Of a stretch of DNA of 53,292 bases, positions 1 through 12,100 are shown one piece after another. Each line of letters opens with the position of its first letter. Within the stretch, counting starts at the first letter, position 1. The translations under genes were made by a program, and so were the position numbers. The notes below the pieces were generated by a model. It was not told the origin of the DNA. It did no database searches and worked only from the letters and a program-made list of their open reading frames with translations. Origin of the DNA: Apostichopus parvimensis (Eukaryota > Echinodermata > Holothuroidea > Aspidochirotida > Stichopodidae); assembly GCA_000934455.1 (NCBI GenBank), contig KN887323.1, positions 13,054 through 66,345 of the forward strand. The letters are read 5' to 3'.

Positions 1-281
1 GATGGTGATTTTGTCCAGGAGAGCGATTTGAATGCATTGGTGGTCCCAGGAGAGCAATTTACTACTCTCCTGGATTTTTTATAAATCAAGGCCTGCCAGA
101 TTCTGTACTCGGTTCCAGTTTACGTGTCACTTGTCTGCAAATACCATCATCATTGCCGTCTTTTGAAGACAAATGCAACATCAGATCTTTTGTTTTTCCC
201 CAAACCACAAAAATTAGTGCAGTTATTACAAGAATGTTAACATATATTAACCACAATGAAAGCAATGCAAAGAGTTCTTAC

Positions 282-3200
282 TTATCTTCAGTTGGTGCAG
301 CTTTGTCCTCCTTCAGTTTACCTGAAAATAATGGAAATAAGAAGTTTTCTGTTTATCAAGATTGAGCAGGTTATTACTCTATTAGTCAGTTCTTTGCTAC
401 AGGATGTACAGTTAAAATTAACAATCTAGATAGCTAAAGCAATTGTATTGTACTACACAACAAGAGGAGGAAGAAAAAAAACCTTGTGATTTATGACAAT
501 AACTATATTGAACAAAACATATTATTATTTTTTTGCTTTATCCCGAATATAAAGCAAACTAATTATGCATGAAAATCTATCCTTGACTATGTCACAATCT
601 AAAAATCTACCATGGACAAAGGGAGAGGAAAATGGCCCAACTTTCGACATTCAAGGTATGGCAATGCCGACCTAAGCCTGTTTAGCTAGGTACAGAAGCT
701 GACAAAGGAAAAACTGGCACTTGGCTGATAGAATGTGTAGAACCATCAATAGTTTACAATTGAAATCCATTGGTGAGTGATTCACTGATGTGTTGTTGCA
801 ACTCGGTTCTTCACTGAGGATGACAATGTACAAGATCAATGTACTAATCCCTCTCTCCACACTGCTCCATCACTATTGTTATCTCACAGTTTGAAGAGAG
901 AAATAGAGCAAAAGTGTGCGAAACGAAGTTAACTTTGCTGAAAATGAAGCTGACACTGTTTGTCTCACCTTTGTCCTTCTTCTTTAGTTTCTTGTTTCGC
1001 TGGCCTTGTCGCAGGTAAGAGAGAATCTGGGTCAGCTTATTGATGACAATGTCGTTGGTTGTTAGATTGGTGTGAGACTGTAATCATAACAATAGAGTAA
1101 TGTATTGTTATAATATTACTAACATCCTATGGAATGACTTCATGGCAAAATGCTGCTCATGTTAGTAGTCCTAATAGCTGTTTGTCTCCTATTGATTATT
1201 CAGTAGTTACAAATAGGTTTACAGGTAATCCAATATGTTCTATTGTTTACGCACTAATGACTGATCCAATGATTTCAGAATGTGACACATGACTACTACT
1301 GACTTGATGGTATCAATACATTGTCGTACTTTTTATTTCTTGGTAGCCACATTTTCAATGAAGGCATTCAGCATCTCACCTACTAATGGCTGCTGTATCA
1401 CATGACTATTACTGCTTTGATGGTATCAATACATTTTTCTACTTTTTATTTCTTGGTAGCCACATTCTCAAAGATGGCATTCAGCATCTCACCTACTACT
1501 GGCTGTTGTATCACATAATTACTACTGATTTGATGGTATCAATACCCCAACATGTCAAAGCGTACTAAACAAAGTGAACATTAGGAACAGTTGTGAAACT
1601 TTTTTGTCCTACAAAGCGGTTTAATCCACCAACCTAAACTTCCACGGATAATGAAAACTAAACATTTACACCATCATGATTTGAAGATTGTAATGAAACA
1701 AATATTCAAAATGTCAGTTGTTCGAGATGCTATGTGAATGTCCTTGGTCAATCCTACAGATGATATGAGAGCCCTCTTTGTATTGGTGTCTGACACAGTC
1801 AATCGACCACAATGGGTTTGATATCGTCAGGTTATGTATAATTATATTTATTATATCTCCATCATGAACAACCCATCTCCAACAGATGCTAACATTGCCA
1901 ATGACCTACTGAATATTCATACTGACCTCTAGGGTTGGGCAATCTGCTTTGCTCCTGATGATGGTTGTGGGGATGTCACTCTCAGCGTATTCATCTTCCA
2001 GTTCTACTTGGTAGGCCATCCTCCCCGGTAGAAACAGTTCGTTCACCCTCGAAGACTTCTTCTTGAACGTTGTGCGATAAATGCTACGAGCTGCAAGCAA
2101 CACAAACAAAAAAAATCACAGGTCTATTAAGAGTGGGAATCAGCGTTCAGGTCTGAAGATGTTTCTTATCTTGCAAACGAGGTCGTTCCCACTTGGTTAC
2201 CCTGCTTGGAATTATGACATCCCCTTCACCATGTCACTGACGAAACACATAAACTAATTAACCTGATATCATTACAGAAGGACACTAAGGTTACACATGC
2301 ATTTGAATATCAATTTGATTTCAAAATGCAGGTCTTGGATAATCACTCTTTACTGCTTAAATTAATGAAAATTATTCAAACCAAACTGGAAATAAATGCC
2401 TTCATGAATAGCAATGTTAGACAGATGCTATCAATATGATGCTGTTGAGAGTTTTCTTGTTTTTTTTGTTCATGAAAAGGAGGATTGAAGCAAAATCGTG
2501 TCTGGCAACCAATGTTAAAAATTAACAACTGGTGATTGTCAGTACAATACACTTCAGACTTATCTTTTGGACAGTTCAACCCTCCCCTCCCCCCTCCCCC
2601 CATCTAACTGCCCTCTATCAATACATAGGCATAAGTTTCTGTTTACAGAATGAATATTGTTACGTAGTACTTACCCATCCGAGTCTTAAACTGAATTGTG
2701 TCATCGATATCCCTATAAATACAAACACAAGAAAGGAATACCCTTGCGTTAAAAATCTGCATAATAATATTTCCAATTAATATTGGAAATAGACAATTCA
2801 TTATGGCACATCAAAAATATGTTTTGAGTTATGTTTCACTCCTGTCTCGGGGCATGTAAGTATTGCTTGTTGAGGAAGTAAGGTCAATATAAACTTTTTA
2901 TTATAAGTTATCAATACTCTAACATTTTATGATCAGTTTGATGTAAACTTTAAATAAATAACAACTCTTTTCCAAGCTACATTTCATTTGTTTAATGTAA
3001 TACTTATTTTCCTAAATCCACAAGGGCCCTCTTCCACTGCAACAATAAAACTTTTCACCAAACTTGACATTTAAACACAATGTGAATGAAGGAATGTGTC
3101 ATTTCTCATCATCTAGCTTAAGAGTTTCCTCAACTGTGTATCTGCAAGGCCCTCTCAGGGATTGGTAGTACTTAGTTACCATGGTTACGCCCACTTACTG

Positions 3201-6200
3201 GTCTTTTGATGTATTTTGGAAACTTGTCTCCATTTCATCCTCATCAGTCTTCTCTTTTGTAGTAATTTCTGCTCTCACCTTTGGAAAAAAAGAAAAGACG
3301 ACACATCTCATTATAATCTCATTAATATGCATATGTTTACTTTGCGTTTTTCTACAACTTACATTCTTTTCTTTTTTCTTCTTCTTCTTTTGACAAATGC
3401 AAATGTTCAAACCTTTGTCACTCACTTGGGTTTCATCCTTCACTACTGCACATTTCCTAATGCAGACATAGCAAATGGATGTTATCTTTTATGAATCATT
3501 CAAACATAAACATCAAATTTTAATCAAGTAATTTAAACCGTACATACTTTTACACTCACAATAACACTGTGGTGATTGACTTGCAAAACAAAACTACAAA
3601 TATATTTTGTTCTAAAGCTTTGTTACTTTTAGCATAACAGATCCAACAAACAGCAATATCAAGGAACCTAAATACAACTTATACGTGCAAATTTTGGTGT
3701 GTTTAGCAAAAGATGACTGTTTCATTACCTTCTGCAATAGGGCATAATCCAGACCTTTCACCAAATGAGTATGTTCCATGTCACCTCCAAGGTACTTACT
3801 CTCCTCAATTAACTGCTTCCTCCTGTTGGCTGCTCCTTCATCACTAAGGAGAGAAGAAGATTACAGGTCATGAAAGAGCAAACAACAACTATACAAATTT
3901 TATTATATCCCTGAACCCACTCACCCCCCTCCCCCCTATCCCTTGCAAAAAAATCTGAAGCAACAGCTAGAGAATAAGTAACATAAAGCATTTTTTTTAA
4001 TTTACAGTTTGGGTTTAATCTCAACAATTTCCAATGATTTCTAATATAAATTTTACAATATCTTACTATTGGAATCATTCTGAATCATTTACAGAAATGA
4101 CAAACTTCCCCTAAAAGCTTAAAGATTCAGCTCAGAACGAGAAATATCTTTTTATATATTTATGACATTGCCATTCATAAACACCACAACATATTAATAT
4201 ATATATATTTGTTATTTCTTCCTTTAAGCACAGCCTATTACTTGAATAGATCATCTCTTGATTGACTTTGCGACTTACTGCTTGGCGTCCGGAGCCACTG
4301 CTCTGTAATTGGCCGTAGTACTGACCACCTCGGACTCATCGTAGTCAGTCTTCCCCTCTCGACGCTCTTTGGCCTGAAACAAATTATATACGTTATTTAT
4401 CAGACTTGTTGTGTGTCCATATTCATATTCTAACATACATACAGGCCTATACCTGTCCTTGCTCTTGCGAGTGTTTACTCTTATGCCAAGGCAAGTTAGA
4501 GGGCGTGAGGTTCCAATCCTAGAAGGATCGAAACATCAGGCCTTCTATTGTTTTACATATTTTCCTACACTGGCTTTTTGCAGAACAAAAGCAGTTTGCT
4601 ACCGGTTTTTTCTCTCATAGACACTATTGCCCAATTAAGTGTTTGAACGCACACTTGGAGCCTTGCACATATACTCATATAGTCCTACCAAGCGGAATTC
4701 TACTTGTACTCATGACATTGTACTCGTAGTCCTACCCAGAGGAATTCTACTTGTACTCATGACGTTGTACTCGTAGTCCTACCCAGGGGAATTCTACTTG
4801 TACTCATGCCATTGTATTCATAGTCCTACCAAGGGGAATTCTACTGGTACCAGTACTCATACTATTGGAATCATTCTACAAGTCTATCTATTAGGTCAGT
4901 ATACAAATACCCATAGTTTGAGTCGAGCCAGACATTCTTCCAGGGAACACAAACAGAAAAAAAATATCCAATTATTCACCAAAAGAAATGACTCCAATAG
5001 TATGAAAAGAATTTGCAAATAGGTGAACCTGATGTTACCGCTGAAAGACAGTAAACAATACCATGCAAATGATCAATATTAAGTCCAACGTTGAGAGTAA
5101 TTTATAACCTGATGAATATGTATGAATGGCTACTTAATTATTCACTTGACAAGGGATTTTAAGGGATTTCTATTTTATCACAGACCATTAGGTATCAATG
5201 TTATATTCAAGACATCGTCCATTTTCCGAATACTGTTAAAAAATAGTTGCAACTGCTGTGTTGATGAAGTGTCCTACAACAGGAGGAAATGAAAATAGGA
5301 TTCAACCTAGTAGCAATCTTTATAGCAGATGGTGCTGTCTGATTACATTCTGACACCAATGCGACACCAATTGTTCTGACACCAATGTGTCTGGAGGATA
5401 AGTTGTTTACCCTGTCTCTGTATTTTCTTGCCAGTTCAGCTTCTTTTTCCATTTCCTGTTTCTTCAACTTGGCATAAAAACTGCAACAGGAGAGAAAGCA
5501 ATTTAAAAATTACATTGATTTCATAATCTACCTGTACTTTCTTGTGACTGTACTTTACTTGTCAAAACCAACCTCACAAAGGTTTTTGCTTAAATATTGC
5601 TTATATATGTACATGTTTATGCACATGTTCTAGGTGACAACATAGGAATACTTGTGACACTTTTTATGTTCACAAACAAAGTGGCCATTCGGCTGTATTT
5701 AATTGGCAAATTGATGTTTAGAATTATATTACGGAAGATGTTGTTCTCCACACATTGCTAGAAATGCTAGGTGGCAAGACTGACTGGCCGTTTAATGAAA
5801 TGAGATTTCTGTAAAACTTTAAACGGTACATTCAATCATTTACCGGTTAAATAGCACTGGCAACACTTATCGTCATAGTAACATACCAGTCAGGACTGAA
5901 GGAAAAGATGTAGGCTGATAGGATAGATACTGGACAGGCTAATGTTACCATGGAATATTACATACTCAAAAGTGCTATATAAACCATCCTCTTTGACTTA
6001 CCTCTTCTTCTTCCTTCTCCTGGCTCTAGGATCATCATCTTCATTATATTCCTTCACCACTCTGTAAAGATGAGAAAATAAGACAACAGTAAACAATAGA
6101 AACCACAGCAAAATCTCAGTGGGTGGGTTCGTAGAGAGAAGGGCAGATTGAAGGGGAATGGATGGGTCTGATCAGGCAAAGGGTGGATTTGAGGGGAAAC

Positions 6201-8701
6201 AGGATGGTTTGAAAGGGGGACATGATGGGGAGAAGTATAACAGAGAGAATTTTCAAATGATTCATGATTCTCAAAGTATCGTTCGCAGAACTAACAATTG
6301 TAAATAATTATACCAATTGTGGTTGCGAATTTGGAGGGGAAAATATTAGTGACTATAAATGTCAACGGTCAACAAATCTTTGATAACTGTAAATAACTAA
6401 GATCTATGCCAATCATTGCCAACAATCATGATAGATGTTGGCATTTCAAGTTGAACGTTAACAAGATTAGCTCTACTACAGTTAAACTAGTCTACTTTCT
6501 TGCATAAAATGGTGGGAGAATTAAAAATAGCCAAACACAACATAAATGACACATGCTAACACATCTCAAAGTTATTGATTAAAGACCCATATTTTAATAC
6601 TCACCTCACTTCCTCTGAATCTCTTCGACTGGGCGGGGCTTCTCCAGGTTTTGCACGAGGTGTCATCAAGAGCTGACGAAAATCTTTGTTGGTCATGTGG
6701 ACCACCCTGAGAAAACAAACGAAGCATATCAGCAATACTGACAACTGTCACAGAGTTATCATTGCAGCAAATGATACAAGTACTATCAGTGTGAACAAGA
6801 AACAGACAGGAGTGTAAAGATTTCTGCATTTATTTATTCCATATGTACAACAACTATAACCTCGACTAATCACCACTTATCTGGGCCAGCACTGGTATTA
6901 CATATGATTACAGAACAACATGGTAACAACACATTATTGATACATTGATTAATTATTGATTAAGTTATGGGAACAGAGTCGTGAGTAACTGCAAGTAAGC
7001 CAAATTAGCTCACCTTTTTCATTGCAAGGCTATTAGAATTTCCTAGATAACAATTTACTTTACTAAAAGCTTTTATTAACCCTTTTACATCAACTACATT
7101 CAAAGGATATAACTAAATAAGCATAGTGACAAGTACTTTACTAATGATGAATAACCATAAATATGAAACACACTTCAAAATCCAGTAGCCAAAATTATTT
7201 CAATGAGCATGTACATACAAAAAACTTCACCTATAAATTCAAACAATTTTGAAAGTGGAGATAACAAAATCATGAAAATCTTACCCAGCATCTGAATCCT
7301 CTGATTCCCTCCTAGCTGCTGGCGGAGGCAGCGGGTTAGAAAATGGTTCATCGTTTACTAAACAAGAAAGGAATTAAAGACATGAGATCATGTAAACTTT
7401 CCAATGGCATTTTAACATAAAGATTTTTCTACTGTCAAGTTACAATGGACCATTTAGTGATCCCTTGCATTATATCATATGGAAGCAGTCTGGGTTTGAG
7501 TTCTCCATGGTGTCTGTGTGATTGTGCAAGCTTACTCAAATCTGCAGTACTTACACTCAATCACCACTACATGTAAGATACTTTGTAGGAATCACAAGAA
7601 AGAGTGTGTCAGTTTCTTAGTTTACATGTGACCTGGAATATTTGGTCAATTGTTGCAGGCGTTTGACTACCAGTCAGCAGCTTTTTCAATTCTTAACTCA
7701 AAATTTAAGCAAGCTGCGATTGTTTTCCTTTTAGAGAATTTGATCAGAATTTCAGGAAATGTTATCGGTTTCATTTCTTTTGGTTTGTTGGCAAGGGTAA
7801 TATATTTCTCCCTGATTCACTAACATTTTTACTAAAAAAAAGAAAGAAATAGAGCGTTCGCATTATTGGGTTCTTGTGTTAGCATGGACACTTCGAAGTT
7901 CGGACACCTAAGCCTTAAAACACCCCAAAACTATATCTTCTGGTATAAATCACCTGAAAATATACTTGATATGGTGGGAGAAGTGTGTTATATTACGATA
8001 CACGGCCAAACTTTCTTTCCTGCAAACTGTTTTCACGTTGTATTCCAAGAAGATTCTTTGTGATTGTGGAACTGGTATTTCTTTGCTAGAGTATTGCGAA
8101 GTTCGGACACCCAGCATGCACAGTGTGGCGCTGGTGATAAAATTGGTGGCGCAGTTGCTCTTTCAGTAATTATAACAGACTTCATAGTTTTCCGTCATTT
8201 TATTGACAAATATGTAAGTACTTACTTGCACACGGTCATTTTGGAGAGAAAATAACTGTATCTTTGTAGTTTTTCGTGAAATTTGCTGTTGCTATAGGTT
8301 GTCATGGTGAAATCGTGTATTTCTTAGGGGTGTCCGAACTTCGCAGTGTTCCGAACTTCGCAATACTGACTATACTAGTACACTGCTACAGCATTGCTGT
8401 ATTTTGTATCTTAACGGTCAGGCTAATAACAAATAAGGCTTACTGTACCTTTCACTGATATAATATCAGTAGGCTAGGCCGTAGTACAACAGGTTAACAT
8501 AATTTGACACATAGGTCCTACCTGTAAGCCGAAACTATAGTTATGCTAGCCTAAAACTGTGATGCTGCGAGGGATCTTCCATTCAGACTAGTAATACTAT
8601 TGCTAGCATTACCCTACTGCAAAATTAGGCCTAGGCCTAGGCTAACTTCATGTTATCCCAGGGCCATATATTTCCCAGTAAGCTGACTGACCTTCAGGCA
8701 T
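282..8701 (-). CDS. IK: IK / RED spliceosome-associated protein, partial (N-terminal ~318 codons)
   Basis: RED is a nuclear protein of the activated spliceosome (family knowledge). Coding exons in transcription order: 8701-8692, 7357-7285, 6706-6605, 6061-6002, 5480-5411, 4373-4279, 3843-3729, 3278-3199, 2712-2675, 2090-1927, 1077-969, 321-282. Phases join without error, giving 956 nt. The start MPEVNDEPFSNPL parallels vertebrate MPERDSEPFSNPL, which fixes the ATG at 8701. Recognisable blocks follow: TNKDFRQLLMTPRA, EYNEDDDPRARRRKKK, ELARKYRDR, GDMEHTHLVKGLDYALLQK, RVNELFLPGRMAY, then LTTNDIVINKLTQILSYLRQ and RNKKLKKKDKG. The last visible exon ends in phase 2 at a GTAAG donor. The next exon, and the Arg/Glu/Asp-repeat and C-terminal parts of the family, lie left of base 1. 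A splice-acceptor-like site at 8727-8728 suggests a separate 5' non-coding exon. The gene is head-to-head with UBE2. Confidence 0.95.
1286..1546. repeat. Tandem repeat, ~114-bp unit, ~2.3 copies
   Basis: The phrases TTGATGGTATCAATACA, TTTTTATTTCTTGGTAGCC and GCATTCAGCATCTCACCTAC recur with a period near 114 bp, beginning about 1286, 1399 and 1512. The array lies in the IK intron between the exons at 1927 and 1077. Confidence 0.85.
4681..4866. repeat. 47-bp minisatellite, ~4 copies
   Basis: AGTCCTACC begins at 4681, 4728, 4775 and 4822, an exact 47-bp period. Each is followed by GAATTCTACTTGTACTCATG or a close variant. The array is in an IK intron. Confidence 0.9.
7894..8367. repeat. Inverted-repeat element built on CGAAGTTCGGACACC
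   Basis: AGTATTGCGAAGTTCGGA at 8090-8107 is perfectly reverse-complemented at 8350-8367. A second reverse copy, GGTGTCCGAACTTCGCA (8329-8345), pairs with 8095-8111. A further direct copy of CGAAGTTCGGACACC lies at 7894-7908. The 8090-8367 unit (278 bp) has the size and terminal inverted repeats of a MITE. It sits in IK intron 1. No clear target-site duplication was seen. Confidence 0.6.
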
Positions 8702-9154
8702 TCTTGATCGTCTTTTCTTTGCTTCACTTGAAATAGAAAGTTAACAATAAGATCAGTGTAGTCAGTAGATCCAAAGGCAATCTCGCATTCAGTCAGTGGA
8801 CAATTCCATTTGTACTGTACACAAAATTAAGAGTTAGGCTGCTACTATTAGTATTAGTGCAGAGTTTTGTATTACATGTAGATACAAACTCAACACACAC
8901 AGCACAGTCAATATAATAAATGTGAGGGCGCTTTCTTCTTTTGCAATTCCAGTCAGTGGGGGGTTACAACAGCCAAAAAAATTCTTGCTGCCGGAATATG
9001 ACGTCATCCCTATAACATAACAACACTATATTTTACAAGAAGGGAAACAATTGCACTTCAGAAAGTTACCCTTATTTCTGTTACTCACAATCTTCACCCG
9101 AACTCAGAATCACGTCCAAGGAAGAGAGATTTTAGGGGCACAATTTTCACAGAA
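8702..9154. promoter_or_regulatory. Putative bidirectional promoter between IK and UBE2A/B
   Basis: This 453-bp interval separates the divergent IK start codon (8701, minus) from the UBE2 start codon (9155, plus). On the minus strand a TTTCAAG acceptor-like site precedes the IK coding exon (exon edge about 8726). A GTGAGT donor-like site sits at 9088-9083, so IK may have a non-coding first exon ending near 9089. That would place its transcription start within tens of bases of the UBE2 start. No clear TATA box was identified. The promoter role is inferred from geometry only. Confidence 0.6.
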
Positions 9155-12100
9155 ATGTCGACTCCCGCGAGAAGGCGTTTGATGAGAGACTTTACCAAGT
9201 AAGGCTAGGCCTATGTATGACTTGTCAATGCGTAGTTCGTCGTACGTAATTGTGTAAGATTTCGTGTAGGCCTAGGCCCCTACATCATATGCTATGTTTG
9301 TTAGGATGTGTTTTCGCTACTGCCTTGAATCGGTGTTGTATACATGTAGGCCTATAGTCCTGATTTCGTAATGACAATGAGCACTCCCAAAGTCCTAGCC
9401 TATGTTACTAACAAGGCAGTGTTTTATTTTAATAGGCCCAGGCTTAATTAATTTTTAATGTATTGTGAATGTAAGTACTGAGCTAGGCTATATGTTGTCA
9501 TGAGTTATGCCTCCACAAGCAGGATGAATAAAGCAAAGGACTAACATCGGTAGCCTATAGCCTGGCTGGAATTATGGAATTGTAAAATACATTCACATGA
9601 AACCCTAGGAAAAGGAAGTAAGTGTCTAGTGATCAAAACTGCCCACAGCTTTGTAAACAGTAAGAAAGGAGTATCTAAAGTATGTGCACAGAAGGCCGTG
9701 TCATTCCGGTACTTTCCGCCATAGAAAATGTGCTCTTTCCGCCATAGAAAAAGGGCCATTCCGCCATGTTACTCCGAAGGCGGTAAAGCACTTTTGTGTG
9801 ACGGAAAGAGGACAATGTGGGTGCACTGTAAGCATATATGCACTGTATATTGCTTTGCTTCACACTACCTAGTCTCGCAAAATCCACAAAATCGGTCATT
9901 TAAATCAACAATCAGAATCGGTCTTTTTAATAAACAATCAACCTAAATTAATTTGATTTATTCAACCAACTATATTATATATTTGAAGACAGTGCATGGA
10001 CTCTTACGAACTTACAATTAAAACTATTCGATCAACATGTACATTAAAGACTGTGTTCCTATTCCCCAATCTTTTCTTAACTACAATTCGGTCTATCCAG
10101 CAAACCGTTCTATTTGAAGACAGTGTACCTATCCTTCCACGCGAATCAAAGGAAGTGTCACCGATACATTCCTGTGTAAAGTCCATCCCTAAAATGTACC
10201 TATCCGCCATAGGTTTTGAGCCTTTTCCGCCATGGCGGAAAGGATCGAAACCTATGGCGGAAGGGTATGGCAGTATATGGCGGAATGGCAGAATGGCACT
10301 GGAACCATGTGCACATGGTTTGTTGGGGAGTACCAGCAGTTAAAATCACCAAAGAGTAGTCATTGGTCACTTGATTATATTTATTATTAGCAACATATTA
10401 GGCCCTGTACAACTTCAATGATAGCAGCTGCATTGTTACCCAACTTTATCATCCTGTGTATCAAACATGCACATTGTTGGTTTAATATAAATCTAAGTCG
10501 TCTAAAACAAAACGTAGTTATGTCAGACTATATTAGAGAAAGGTTTAAAAATAGTGATGGGAGCATTTTGATATTTTTTAGAATCAAACACAAATCTTTG
10601 GACAATCTCTTGTGTATACTTACTGTTTACCTGACATGATTGGGTTTCCTTCTGTTTCCCATGTTAACAAGTGAATAGTATCCTACTGTTGTTAGGGTAC
10701 GTGCAAATGAAGCCTAACCAACTCCACAGTTACAGATAGCCGTCGTGCCAAATATTTCAAGGTGGTTTGGGAAGGATTTGGGAATTTGGTATTAAACTTC
10801 TATATGCATTTAAGTAAGGTATTATATTTCAGATGTACAAGGCAGGGATAGTCGTACACTTATTTCTAAACATCTGATACTATAGATCGACATTTTAGTG
10901 AATTGGCAACCTATTATTGCACTGTTAAAAGCAGAGACTACAAAATCGATGCGAACTGCTTTAAGCTACTTTGTATAATCCAGCCCTCATTATCCATGAA
11001 CAGACTGAATTCTTAAAAAATTGATACATTGGTGTAAATATTTGTCTTATACTTGACTTGATAAGCCACTGTGGCAAATTCCAAGTACCACCCCTTTTCT
11101 CTTTCATATGACTTTGAAAAGGCTTGTTGGTAATCTGTAGGGAGCATTTACACACTGACGTATTTCAACTTTGTCCCAGATTTTAAATGGTGGATTAGAC
11201 TACTGTATATAGTTATATCTTATGTCCCTTGTTTCAAATAATTGTTTTCTTTACAGATCTACAGACACCTATGAACAACATTATCCTAATCACTCTAATA
11301 AATGTTAGAAGTCATGAAATAAGCTCTGCGACTCCCATCAACATCCATCAAAGATCGACCATTTCACAAGTCTTTCCTTAATTCTAGTTTTATTATGAAT
11401 TAACATTAGCTAATTATGCACATTGGTGATGTAAAGGGAGTGACTGCCAAATTTTCTGTTATGCTGTTCCTTTATTTTTACAACCTTCATTTCAAGGACA
11501 CTTAACACAGGTTTGTGGCCTAAGGGGATTGAAATATTTTATTGTCTTCCTTGAAAAGAGGAACATCACTTTAATCAAATCATACTGCAATTAGGGGTTA
11601 ACTTATTAGGGGCTAAAATAAGGAATTTTGATGAGAGCAACACTCTACGTCATAGTTTGCACATATTTAATGAGTTTCCCATATTTATCAAACCTTCAAA
11701 TGTGTATATATCTTGGAAACGGAAAGAGCTATTCAAAAAAATTCAACATATTTAGAATGAGATTACCACACAAAACAAATTTACTGAATATGGGGTAGAT
11801 TGGCTTTTTTGTTTGTTTCAAAGAGTGTGCGATAATGATGCCTATTAACCTCTTATTTATTACCTCCACTGAGAGTTATAATGCACTAGTCACAATAAAA
11901 ATATTTGGGATATCTCAATCTCAACTCTGTTTTTAAGGTAAGTTAACAGACTTATGGGTAAATTAGATAAATTATCATATTTTCCCTTTGATTTAGGACT
12001 TTTTTCCATAATAATACATGTTTACCTATTTTATTAAACTAAACGCTGAATGAAGAATCTTTTAAGAACTTTCAATCATCAAGAAGAAAATTTCTTTTGA

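Noticed and set aside
4681-4866. CRISPR-like repeat array
   Set aside because: Eukaryotic minisatellite with contiguous units and no distinct spacers.
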